A stretch of 64,000 nucleotides of DNA from Candidatus Hydrogenedentota bacterium (GTDB lineage Bacteria > Hydrogenedentota > Hydrogenedentia > Hydrogenedentales > JAEUWI01), in NCBI GenBank assembly GCA_019637335.1, contig JAHBVV010000020.1, positions 62,001 to 126,000 on the forward strand. The letters run 5' to 3'. The notes beneath the pieces were generated by a model. It was given only the letters and a program-made list of their open reading frames with translations, ran no database searches and was not told where the DNA came from. The stretch's first letter is position 1, and each line of letters opens with the position of its first letter. Both the position numbers and the translations under genes were made by a program. Of this stretch, positions 57,215 to 64,000 are shown one piece after another.

Positions 57215-57772
57215 ATGCAACGGACGACCCTGATCAAGATACACCTGCTGCTTGCGGCTTTCACCTTTCCGGCGGCGCTCCTGTTTCTGATAACGGGCGG
57301 GCTCTACACCTGGGGCGTGAAGGGCTCCTACGCCTCGGAAACGCATACCATTGCGCTGGAATCGCCGCTGGTGGCGGACGCGGGGTCGCTGGCCGCGCTG
57401 GCTGAGGCCGAACTGCAACGCCTGTCCGTGGCCCCGCCCTCCGGCGCGCCGGGAATTCGCACGGTCGGCACGTCCTTTCAGATGGAGTGGACCGGGTCCC
57501 GCCGCGACGTGCTGCTGGAGCCCACCGCCGACCCGCTCTCGGCCCGGCTCACCGTCAAGGAAACTACGGGATACCGCCACCTCGTGCAGCTGCATAAAGC
57601 CAAGGGCGGCGTCCTCTTCAAGGTCTATGCCGCACTCTTCGCGATCGCGCTCCTGCTCATCCTGGCCAGCGGCTTTCTGATGGCCTGGCGGGAGCCCCGG
57701 TACCGCGCCCTGGCGGCGGCCTGGTCCGCCGCGGGCGTGCTGCTATTCGTGCTTGCCGCCTGGCTGAGCTGA
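57215..57772 (+). CDS. PepSY-associated-TM-like membrane protein
   Basis: A 185-residue protein from ATG 57215 (GTG 57212 possible). A first membrane helix (HLLLAAFTFPAALLFLITGG) is followed by LYTWGVKGSY, a periplasmic domain of about 85 residues with FQMEWTGSRRDVLLEPTADP, and two more helices near the C-terminus (KVYAALFAIALLLILASGFL, AGVLLFVLAAWLS). The LIKIHLL...ITGGLYTWG start resembles PepSY_TM proteins involved in iron-siderophore reduction or transport. No receptor or transporter genes adjoin it, so the role is unassigned. Confidence 0.65.
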   Translation: MQRTTLIKIHLLLAAFTFPAALLFLITGGLYTWGVKGSYASETHTIALESPLVADAGSLAALAEAELQRLSVAPPSGAPGIRTVGTSFQMEWTGSRRDVLLEPTADPLSARLTVKETTGYRHLVQLHKAKGGVLFKVYAALFAIALLLILASGFLMAWREPRYRALAAAWSAAGVLLFVLAAWLS

Positions 57773-57841
57773 GCGGCGTCAGCGCGGGGTCGCCCGGACG
57801 GTCTCGCTGGTGACATTCAGGCCACCGCGAAAAGAAAGTGG

Positions 57842-57860
57842 CACAGGCGTCCCGCCTGTG
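57842..57860. repeat. Perfect CACAGGCG/CGCCTGTG palindrome
   Basis: An 8-bp stem with loop TCC, of the same family as the repeats at 0.2 and 54.7 kb. It stands between convergent genes and might end transcription from either. Confidence 0.6.
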
Positions 57861-57947
57861 TCGGCCACGGAGTGGCCGGTGGAATTGCCGGCAAACCGGA
57901 GTGAGGCGGCGCCGGGGAGGCTGCGGGGGCGGGGTAGGGGGCCGGCC

Positions 57948-58349
57948 TCAGCGCGGCGCCACGTGGTGCGCAAACCAATCGGTGAGTGCTTCCTCGCTCA
58001 TTTCGCCGCTGGCCACGGCGAGCATGGTCTCCACGACATCATCTTCCGAGGCCTCGACATTAAATCCATTGAGCAACATGAAAACGCTTGCGACAACGAA
58101 CGAGACCCGCTTGTTACCGTCGATAAACGGGTGGTTTCTTGAAATGCCGAAGCAGTAGCTCGCTGCCAGCCTCGCGAGCGGTACCGGCCCCTCGTAGTGG
58201 AACACGTTGCGGGGGCGATTGAGAGCCGAATCCAAGAGACCCAGATCGCGGACGCCATCCGAGCCACCGTATCGCGCGATCTGCCGGCGATGGATCTCCA
58301 ACGCCATGGGCGTCGTGATCCAGTGAGGTTCCGCGGCTGCGTGCTCCAT
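57948..58349 (-). CDS. Doc-type (Fic/Doc family) toxin
   Basis: A 133-residue Fic/Doc-fold protein from ATG 58349. The active-site motif HPFIDGNKR is complete; the GNKR end rather than GNGR is typical of Doc, which phosphorylates elongation factor Tu, rather than AMP-adding Fic proteins. Other family segments are IHRRQIARYGG and LARLAASYCFGISRNHP. The gene begins four bases after the antitoxin stop, so the two are surely one operon. Toxic activity is inferred from the family only. Confidence 0.9.
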   Translation of the reverse strand: MEHAAAEPHWITTPMALEIHRRQIARYGGSDGVRDLGLLDSALNRPRNVFHYEGPVPLARLAASYCFGISRNHPFIDGNKRVSFVVASVFMLLNGFNVEASEDDVVETMLAVASGEMSEEALTDWFAHHVAPR

Positions 58350-58353
58350 CGCG

Positions 58354-58575
58354 CTATTCCGCGAGCCGTCTCAACGCATTGTCGTTTTCACGCATGACAC
58401 GTTCGGCATGCGTCATTGCCAATTCGAAATCCGCGTCATGGGGAGATATGCGGACCCCATCGGGTGATTCCGTCAGATACACTTTGTCACCGTCTTTCAA
58501 TTGGAGGCGTTCCAGAAAGTCTGGGGGCAGAATGATTCCGAACGAATCACCGATTTTCGTAATCGTCGTTTCCAT
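58354..58575 (-). CDS. AbrB/MazE-like antitoxin partner of the Doc-type toxin
   Basis: A 73-residue protein from ATG 58575 with AAGGAG about 10 bases upstream. Residues 1-45 are a swapped-hairpin AbrB domain (TTITKIGDSFGIILPPDFLE, LKDGDKVYLTESPDG), a DNA-binding fold that usually represses the operon. The helical C-terminus (AMTHAERVMRENDNALRRLA) would cover the toxin, as the corresponding Phd segment does. Doc is classically paired with Phd; an AbrB partner is less usual but known in related families. Confidence 0.88.
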   Translation of the reverse strand: METTITKIGDSFGIILPPDFLERLQLKDGDKVYLTESPDGVRISPHDADFELAMTHAERVMRENDNALRRLAE

Positions 58576-58596
58576 GGCTCGTGCTCCTTTCGTTCG

Positions 58597-58605
58597 ATTA
58601 TAACA
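58597..58605 (-). promoter_or_regulatory. Perfect extended -10 promoter of the Doc/AbrB operon
   Basis: The minus strand reads TGTTATAAT, a full match to TGnTATAAT, 21 bases before the ATG. No -35 resembling TTGACA at the usual distance. Confidence 0.6.
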
Positions 58606-58641
58606 CGGACGATATGCGCACTCGGGGCCGGTTCCGGGTCA

Positions 58642-61353
58642 TCAGCTATCGCTGGCCAGCCGCTGGATGGCCGCGTCGGTCAGGGCGGATGCATAGAAGC
58701 GCACATCCGCAATCGCGCCCTGGTAGCCTTCGAGCTCGCCGAAGTTCGGGTTGCAGCCGAGGCCGACCCGCGTGGCCGAGGTCCTGAGTTCCTCGGGGAC
58801 GGAGGTCTCGTGCGCCAGGTCGCCGTTGACATAGAGGCGCAGGCGGTTGCGCTCCTTGACGGCGGCGACATGGATCCACTCGCCTTCCGCCAATTCCGGG
58901 CCGGGACAGTGCGCGCCGCCCGCGTGTTGTTCAATATTCACCACGAGCCGCCGGTTCTGCACCGAGACCCGCAGCGGGTCGTCGGATCCCTGCGCCCAGG
59001 CGGAGAACACGTGATGCCAGCCGGCGTCGTTGGCCGCGAGGTTGTCCGGCGCGATCCACGCGCTGAAGGTGTAGTCCCGCGCCGGGAAGACGCCAATGTC
59101 ATAGACCAGTTTGGTCTTCTGGCCGTCGAAATACAGCGCGCCGTTCTCGCGGCCATCGCGGCCGGGTACGGCGCGGGCGTGCTCGTTCACCACGAGTTTG
59201 CCAACGGACGCCGCGGACTTGCCCTGGAGCGCGGCGTCCAGGAGGAGCGCCGCCTCGGCGGCCGGGAGCGATGAGTCGATGCGGAAGTGGTAGGGACCAT
59301 TGTTGCTGGCGCTCTGGCCGCCCGGACCCTGCGCCATTACGGTCCAATAGTAGTCCCCCGCGCTGGCGGAGGGCTCGAAGTAGGCCGCCGGCTGCGCGAT
59401 ATCGGTCTGCGTCGCCACCACGTCGCGCATGGCCGCATCCCGCGCAATCGTGAGCGTGTAGCGTATGTCACGCCCCGCCGCGCTCCATTGGAGGTACAGT
59501 GCGCCCGCCGGCAACGTGTCCCCGTTCCCCGGGCGGAGCAGAGCCACCGGCATGGGGGGCAGGTTCTGGATGGGCAGCCAGGACTGGTAGTAGGTTCCGT
59601 GTGCGCCCGCGGTCGCATAGTCGACCAGGCGCAGCGGACCGCTCGGGGTGTCCGTTTCCAGCAGCAGCATCGGCTGGAAGCGCGCGTCGGATGTCACGGG
59701 CTTCAGCGCGATCTCGGCGAGATCGAGCGCCGGCAGCTGCGCGGGCTCCAGCGTGTTGTGCTTCTGATCGTAGGCAAGCAGCAGCGGGCCGTGGTAGAGC
59801 GAGCCCCGGAAGTCCACGTAGCTGTCCCCCGGCAGAGCGCGCAGGCCCATGTCGAGTTCGAGGGTGATGGCGTCGCCCGGGGCCCACGTGCGCGCGAGCG
59901 GCAGGTAGGTTCCCGGGGAGACGTCCCGCACGCGTTCGCCATTCACGGATACCTCGGTATTGATCGACCACGCCGGAATACGCAAATGCAGCGTGGTTTC
60001 GGCGTCGCTTCCCGGCGTCACGACAATCGTTATCGCGCCATCGGACGGATAGGCGGTCTTCTGGTCAAAGCGCCAGGCGCCATGCCGCGCCGTGGCCGCT
60101 TCGATGCGTCCGGGCCCGTAGTAGTTGAGGTACAGGCCGTCCGCGCCCTCGAGCACACCCCAGTCCGCGATGATACTGAGGCCCCGCGCGCCATTGACCG
60201 AGCAGCAGTTGAGCTCCGGTGTGCCCTCGCGCGATTGGAAGACGATGCTGTGCGCCGACGCCGGACGCTTGCCGTCCATGGGCGTATCGTAGGTGCACCA
60301 GCGTCCGCTGGGATGCTCGTAGCCCAGCACGGTGTTCAAGGTCGCCAGTTCGATGGCGTCCGCAATCGCCGGATCGGCCTCGAGGCGCAACGCGTCCACG
60401 CTGTAGGCGATCCAGGCCACGGTGCAGCAGGTTTCGATCGCGCCCGGCTTGAAGGGATTGCCGACCGCGCCTTCGCCGGTGGAGAAGCTGCCCGCATTGT
60501 GGATATCCGTGGCGTGGATGCTGCGCCAGAAATGCAGCAGCGCATCGCGGTACGGCGCCTCGCCGGTAATCCGGTAGAACTCGCCGAGGCCCTGCATGCA
60601 ATGCAGACTTTCCCAGCGCGGTTTCGGCGTTTTGTAAAACGGGATTCCGTCCAAGCCGGTCCGGAGGTAATCCCCCGCGGGCGGGACCTGCCAATCCTGC
60701 TCGATCTCGCGCATCATGCGGAAATAGCGGTCGTTCCCCGTCTCGCGGTGGAGGATACCCAGCGCGTGCATGATTGCCATGTTCATTTCGTGGCTGCCCG
60801 CGTCGTGCACGCGCCGCCCCGTGTCGAGGTAGGTGTCGCAGATCAGATTCGCCGCGCGGGTCGCCGCGTCCAGCGCGTCGTCGTCGCCTGTGGCCTTGTG
60901 CCAGGCGTGGAGCGCGTAGAGCACGTGGTAGTGCCCCCACAGATCCCAGTGGCCGAGCAGGCGTTCCTCTTGCCGGAAAGGGCCCAGGTAGCCCTCGGGG
61001 CTCTGGGTGGCGATCAGCTCGGCGACCGTCGTCTCCACGCGCTCCCGGAGCCGGGGATCATCGGTGAATTGCAGGAACTGCACCGCCGACTGAAGGTATT
61101 TCCCGATGAACTCGCCCGCCCAGGGAACCGGATTGTTGTAGGCCGGTTCGCGATCGCGGAGGCGGAACATTTCGAGCACCGCCGGGTTCGCGTCGGGCAT
61201 TGGCAGCACCCAGTTCTCGATGACGGCCTCGGTCCGGCGCCCTACCTCGCCTTCCAGGCGCAGCCGGGTGTCGGGAATGGCCAGTTCCTCGCCAGGCGAC
61301 GGCGCGGCGATCAGCACGCCCAGCGCGGCCAGCAGACAGATGCACAAGCCCAT
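58642..61353 (-). CDS. Secreted GH127-family glycoside hydrolase with C-terminal LamG domain
   Basis: A 903-residue protein from ATG 61353 (MGLCICLLAALGVLIA signal; GGAGGAG 8 bases upstream). Residues about 60-600 form the GH127 (alpha/alpha)6 barrel and beta domains. Residues that in beta-L-arabinofuranosidases bind zinc and act as nucleophile are present: Glu307 and Cys309 in ETCCTVAW, Cys383 and Cys384 in NCCSVNGARG. It likely releases L-arabinofuranose from plant-type glycans. A fibronectin-III-like stretch (LYLQWSAAGRDIRYTLTIAR) and a concanavalin-like LamG domain (about 690-900) follow, suited to carbohydrate binding. It is transcribed ahead of neighbours in the same direction, downstream of the trx-sialidase gene. 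Confidence 0.88.
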   Translation of the reverse strand: MGLCICLLAALGVLIAAPSPGEELAIPDTRLRLEGEVGRRTEAVIENWVLPMPDANPAVLEMFRLRDREPAYNNPVPWAGEFIGKYLQSAVQFLQFTDDPRLRERVETTVAELIATQSPEGYLGPFRQEERLLGHWDLWGHYHVLYALHAWHKATGDDDALDAATRAANLICDTYLDTGRRVHDAGSHEMNMAIMHALGILHRETGNDRYFRMMREIEQDWQVPPAGDYLRTGLDGIPFYKTPKPRWESLHCMQGLGEFYRITGEAPYRDALLHFWRSIHATDIHNAGSFSTGEGAVGNPFKPGAIETCCTVAWIAYSVDALRLEADPAIADAIELATLNTVLGYEHPSGRWCTYDTPMDGKRPASAHSIVFQSREGTPELNCCSVNGARGLSIIADWGVLEGADGLYLNYYGPGRIEAATARHGAWRFDQKTAYPSDGAITIVVTPGSDAETTLHLRIPAWSINTEVSVNGERVRDVSPGTYLPLARTWAPGDAITLELDMGLRALPGDSYVDFRGSLYHGPLLLAYDQKHNTLEPAQLPALDLAEIALKPVTSDARFQPMLLLETDTPSGPLRLVDYATAGAHGTYYQSWLPIQNLPPMPVALLRPGNGDTLPAGALYLQWSAAGRDIRYTLTIARDAAMRDVVATQTDIAQPAAYFEPSASAGDYYWTVMAQGPGGQSASNNGPYHFRIDSSLPAAEAALLLDAALQGKSAASVGKLVVNEHARAVPGRDGRENGALYFDGQKTKLVYDIGVFPARDYTFSAWIAPDNLAANDAGWHHVFSAWAQGSDDPLRVSVQNRRLVVNIEQHAGGAHCPGPELAEGEWIHVAAVKERNRLRLYVNGDLAHETSVPEELRTSATRVGLGCNPNFGELEGYQGAIADVRFYASALTDAAIQRLASDS

Positions 61354-61427
61354 TGCGGCACTCCTCCTGTTACCCTTTCGGGTTCCGGGTCATCGTACCG
61401 CAATGCCGGCGGGGAATCCACCGGGCC

Positions 61428-61445
61428 GGCGCGCCCCTGCGCGCC
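61428..61445 (-). terminator. Hairpin after the thioredoxin-sialidase gene
   Basis: GGCGCGC-CCCT-GCGCGCC, a perfect 7-bp stem, starts 5 bases beyond the stop on the minus strand. No T-run follows. Confidence 0.35.
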
Positions 61446-61449
61446 GCTA

Positions 61450-63006
61450 TCAGTTCGGGCGTTCTTCGTGAATCAGCCAGCCCTCGTCAAAGGCCACGTG
61501 CTTGATGTGGTAGCGGCGGTAGGTATAGCTCACGTGGATCATGCCGTCGCTTGACTGGATGATGCAGGGGTAGGAGAATTCGCCCCAGTCGGCCTCCAGC
61601 GTGCGCTGCTCTTCCCAGGTCATGCCGCCGTCGGTGGACTGGATGATGTTCAGCGGGTACCGGTCGGATTGATCGGTGTCGTTGTAGACGAGGAGCACCC
61701 GCCCGCTCTTCAGGCGCGTCATGGCGATGCCGGAACCGGGGTTCTTGAGATCGGTGCTGGAGGGCGCGCCCCAGGTGGCGCCGCCGTCGGTGGAGACAAC
61801 CTGGGGGATCCGTGGCTTGTTGCGCATCAGCGCGAGAAGGTCGCCGTTGTCCCGCTGGATGACCGTCGGCTGGCTGCCGCCCGAGGCGAAGCCGCCCCGG
61901 GTCCACGCGTCGCTGCCCTTCTGGAGGTACAGGAGGAAGGATCCCCGGCCCTCCTGGGTCTCGCCGCTGATGGGCAGCGCGAGACGTCCATCCTGAAGCG
62001 TGAGGGGGACGTTGCGCGGCGTCGTGCCGTAGGAGTCGGGGATTTCTACGTCCGTGCTCCACGTGCGGCCGTTGTCGCTGGAGGTGCGGTAGAGCAGGCG
62101 GCACTCGCTCCAGCCCGTGCCCCGGCGCATGGGGCGGCTCTTCTCCATACGTCCCCAGACGATCCCCACCTGGTCGTTCGGCGTGCGGAAGATCACCGCG
62201 TTGCCCGGGGGCTGTTCCGGGTTCCACAACACGCGCTCGGTGGGCGCCCACTGGCGTTCGCCCTTTGGGAGCCGGGCGAGGTAGAGCGCCTGATCCTCGG
62301 CGGATTCGTAGCTCCCGCCATACCAGAGGCAGAGCAAGTCACCGTTTGGCGCCTCGGCGAGCGTGGAGCAATGCTGGACCGGCACGCCGGGCAACTCGTC
62401 GAAAACGAAGCTCGAATAGAAACGCATGGAACCATAGGGGTTGTCCACGTCGCGCGCGGGCGCCGGATCGCTCAGCGGCGTGCCCGAGACCGGCCCGCGC
62501 GGGGTCGCGATGGCGTCGCCGCGCATCATTTCCTGGATCGCGGTGTCGAGGGTCGTCGCGCCGTCTGGACCCCGCAGCGCACCATGGTAAACCAGTTTCC
62601 CGGCGTTGTCGAGCAGAAAGAACTCGGGCGTGACGGTCGCGCCGAATTGCTTCGCCACGGCGCCATCGGGATCGCGGTAGACTGGGAAAATCACCCCCCG
62701 ATTCTGCGCCCAGGCCCGGATTTCCTCGGGATCCTCCGCCGGATTGGACACCACGCCGACGAAAAGGACCTCGCGGATTCGGTAGCGTTCATGGGTCTCG
62801 ACGATTTCGCGGATTTGCGCCTCGGTTTCCGGGCATCGCTCGGACAGAAACACCACGGCGGTGCCCCGGCGTTCGCCGTAGTTGTCCATGACGCGATCAA
62901 GCCCCTCAAGGTTGACGAGCGGCACAGGTCCGGCCGCTTCACCGAGTTGCAGGGCGGCGGCGGGGACGGTAATCAGGGCGCAGAGTAGTGCAGGCAGCAG
63001 TCGCAT
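61450..63006 (-). CDS. Thioredoxin-like (redoxin) domain fused to a sialidase-like propeller
   Basis: A 518-residue exported protein from ATG 63006 (MRLLPALLCALITVPAAALQ), AGGAG 9 bases upstream; a longer frame from 63153 is rejected. Residues about 30-165 are a thioredoxin/AhpC-TSA-like fold: GTAVVFLSERCPETEAQIRE (one active-site Cys, no CxxC), then FGATVTPEFFLLDNAGKLVY with the family cis-proline. Residues 180-518 form a BNR propeller with Asp-box-like SSDNGRTWS, STDGGATWG and STDGGMTWE. Sialidase-like propellers with a redoxin domain are uncommon in my knowledge. It probably acts in the periplasm. The gene lies 97 bases upstream of the GH127 gene. Confidence 0.85.
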   Translation of the reverse strand: MRLLPALLCALITVPAAALQLGEAAGPVPLVNLEGLDRVMDNYGERRGTAVVFLSERCPETEAQIREIVETHERYRIREVLFVGVVSNPAEDPEEIRAWAQNRGVIFPVYRDPDGAVAKQFGATVTPEFFLLDNAGKLVYHGALRGPDGATTLDTAIQEMMRGDAIATPRGPVSGTPLSDPAPARDVDNPYGSMRFYSSFVFDELPGVPVQHCSTLAEAPNGDLLCLWYGGSYESAEDQALYLARLPKGERQWAPTERVLWNPEQPPGNAVIFRTPNDQVGIVWGRMEKSRPMRRGTGWSECRLLYRTSSDNGRTWSTDVEIPDSYGTTPRNVPLTLQDGRLALPISGETQEGRGSFLLYLQKGSDAWTRGGFASGGSQPTVIQRDNGDLLALMRNKPRIPQVVSTDGGATWGAPSSTDLKNPGSGIAMTRLKSGRVLLVYNDTDQSDRYPLNIIQSTDGGMTWEEQRTLEADWGEFSYPCIIQSSDGMIHVSYTYRRYHIKHVAFDEGWLIHEERPN

Positions 63007-63033
63007 GGCGGTTCTCCTGGTAGTAATGCGGCG

Positions 63034-63042
63034 ATTATAGCA
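63034..63042 (-). promoter_or_regulatory. Perfect extended -10 promoter of the thioredoxin-sialidase gene
   Basis: Minus strand TGCTATAAT, 27 bases before the ATG. Directly upstream (63044-63058) is the hairpin GCGCCGC-A-GCGGCGC. Confidence 0.6.
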
Positions 63043-63058
63043 GGCGCCGCAGCGGCGC

Positions 63059-63310
63059 GCATGTTGCACGAACAGGCGCAAGGGACGTACCCGCGCAGAT
63101 ACGCCCGATACAGGGAAACCGACCCACACGCAATCCAGGCGCCCGCGATCCAAACGGCAAGCGCTGCCGGGCGTGGGTATGTCCCGGTGGGGGTAGGCGG
63201 AGGTCGCGTGATCTTATCAGGCCCCACCGGGCGACCCCGATCGGGATGGACCCAGACCCTGCGGCTATCGTCGGCCGGCGTATCCATCCCTGGCCTTGCG
63301 CATTCTTTCC
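63059..63310. other. Divergent intergenic region
   Basis: With the promoters on both sides this gap is 371 bases long. Apart from the hairpin next to the minus-strand promoter I see no frame or RNA; a few CGGG-rich stretches are not repeated elsewhere. Confidence 0.4.
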
Positions 63311-63340
63311 TTGATACCGCGTCCGCCTTCCACATACCAT
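63311..63340 (+). promoter_or_regulatory. Putative sigma70 promoter of the last gene
   Basis: TTGATA (63311-63316), 18 bases, TACCAT (63335-63340), 37 bases before the ATG. Confidence 0.4.
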
Positions 63341-63377
63341 GCGGCCAGTACGTCAACCTGCCGGAGTTTGCGCAGCC

Positions 63378-64000
63378 ATGGCCGAGAACGAGTCCGAATC
63401 GAAGAAGCCCGAATCCGAGAGCGAAGCTACCCAACCGGCGGCCGCCGCCGAGGCCGCGGACGGCGCGGCGGAAGAAGCGCCCGAGTCTTTAGAAGCGCAG
63501 GCGCCCCCCGAACCCGCCGGCCCGCCGCCGGAACCGCGCCCGGGCATCGTCGTGCCGCTCCTCATCATTGCCGTGCAGCACGCGCTGGCCTGGAGCATCG
63601 CCTCCACGAGCACGACGCCCCACCAGACGTATATCGGGATCGCCGCCGTTCCGCTGATCGGCGCGCTGCTGCTGCTGGCGTGGTGGCTCCGCTCGCGCAC
63701 CGTGCCGAAGCGCGAGCGCTTTATTGGCGCGGGCCTGGCTTTGGGGGCCGTTGTGCTTCCGGTGTTGTTAAGCCGCCCCTTCGCACCTATGCTGCTCGTG
63801 TATACGCTGCCCACGCTCGCGACCGGGCTGGCGGTCGTGCTGCTGGCCACGGCCGGTATGCGCTGGGACGTGCGCCGAAAGGTCCTGCTCGGCGCGATGG
63901 CGGTCTGCGCGGTTTTCTACTGCCTGGTCAAGGTCGCGGGGGTCGACGGCAACATGGCGCCCCTGTTAAGTGCGCGCTGGAGCACGGCTCCCGAGGCCGG
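63378..64000 (+). CDS. Membrane protein, N-terminal part; likely PQQ-propeller protein
   Basis: The frame from ATG 63378 (GGAG about 12 bases upstream) is open to the window edge, 207 codons. The first 50 residues are a disordered Glu/Ala/Pro tail (ENESESKKPESESEATQP). Four membrane helices follow at about 58-76, 83-102, 115-131 and 135-155, then AVCAVFYCLVKVAGVDGNMA and LSARWSTAPEA. In planctomycete-type genomes a similar four-helix region with a VDGN...RW(S) motif precedes a PQQ-type beta-propeller related to BamB, which is the likely identity; the propeller itself is outside the window, so this is inference. Confidence 0.6.
   Translation, partial: MAENESESKKPESESEATQPAAAAEAADGAAEEAPESLEAQAPPEPAGPPPEPRPGIVVPLLIIAVQHALAWSIASTSTTPHQTYIGIAAVPLIGALLLLAWWLRSRTVPKRERFIGAGLALGAVVLPVLLSRPFAPMLLVYTLPTLATGLAVVLLATAGMRWDVRRKVLLGAMAVCAVFYCLVKVAGVDGNMAPLLSARWSTAPEA

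Overview
The window is GC-rich (roughly two thirds G+C by eye), densely coded on both strands, and has no rRNA, tRNA, phage or transposase genes that I can recognise. The gene content points to a Gram-negative bacterium of the Planctomycetota / Hydrogenedentota type. The evidence is a neighbouring pair of planctomycete-type cytochrome-c/DUF1549/DUF1553 and Tat-exported DUF1501 genes, many secreted sialidase-like, FG-GAP, GH127/LamG and PIG-L proteins, and a PQQ-propeller-like membrane protein. The phylum is an inference from gene families; there is no marker gene here that settles it.

Layout. 1-8.8 kb (minus strand): secreted proteins (partial unknown, beta-propeller/alpha-barrel protein, blue-copper protein, FG-GAP protein) and a GspA/ExeA-like AAA ATPase. 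8.9-18.5 kb: an AlgX/AlgJ-like lipoprotein, KDPG aldolase, sialidase-like protein, PIG-L deacetylase, a REC-PAS-GGDEF diguanylate cyclase and a secreted phosphoesterase. 18.6-28.5 kb is mostly housekeeping: tpx, a zinc-ribbon membrane protein, ftsY, a GspE/PilB-like ATPase, an HDOD protein, cysS, an ECF sigma / anti-sigma / periplasmic-protein operon and uppP. 28.5-40 kb is an exopolysaccharide locus: two tandem sugar-phosphate transferases (the first truncated), an FHA-GAF-sigma54 activator, an O-antigen-ligase-like/TPR protein, a TPR protein, a GT4 glycosyltransferase and a nucleotide-sugar epimerase. UppP supplies the undecaprenyl phosphate on which such a pathway would be built.

40-47.4 kb is a scrambled accessory region rich in toxin-antitoxin (TA) genes: one intact RelE/ParE-type pair, a BrnT/CopG-type pair, and two broken TA loci that keep complementary halves of the same toxin. 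These lie among DUF1593, DUF2809, acyltransferase, NUDIX and ettA genes and a 9-bp minisatellite. 47.4-51 kb: ahcY and an ECF sigma factor fused to ankyrin repeats. 51-64 kb: the DUF1549/DUF1501 pair, a SmpA-like protein, a PepSY-TM-like protein, a Doc/AbrB-type TA pair, a GH127-LamG protein, a thioredoxin-like/sialidase fusion, and the start of a propeller-type membrane protein.

Promoters, where readable, often look like TGnTATAAT extended -10 elements. Intergenic gaps carry several families of short palindromic or tandem repeats. The observations most worth following are the sigma factor-ankyrin fusion and the toxin-antitoxin recombination scars; neither is proven here to be a new system.
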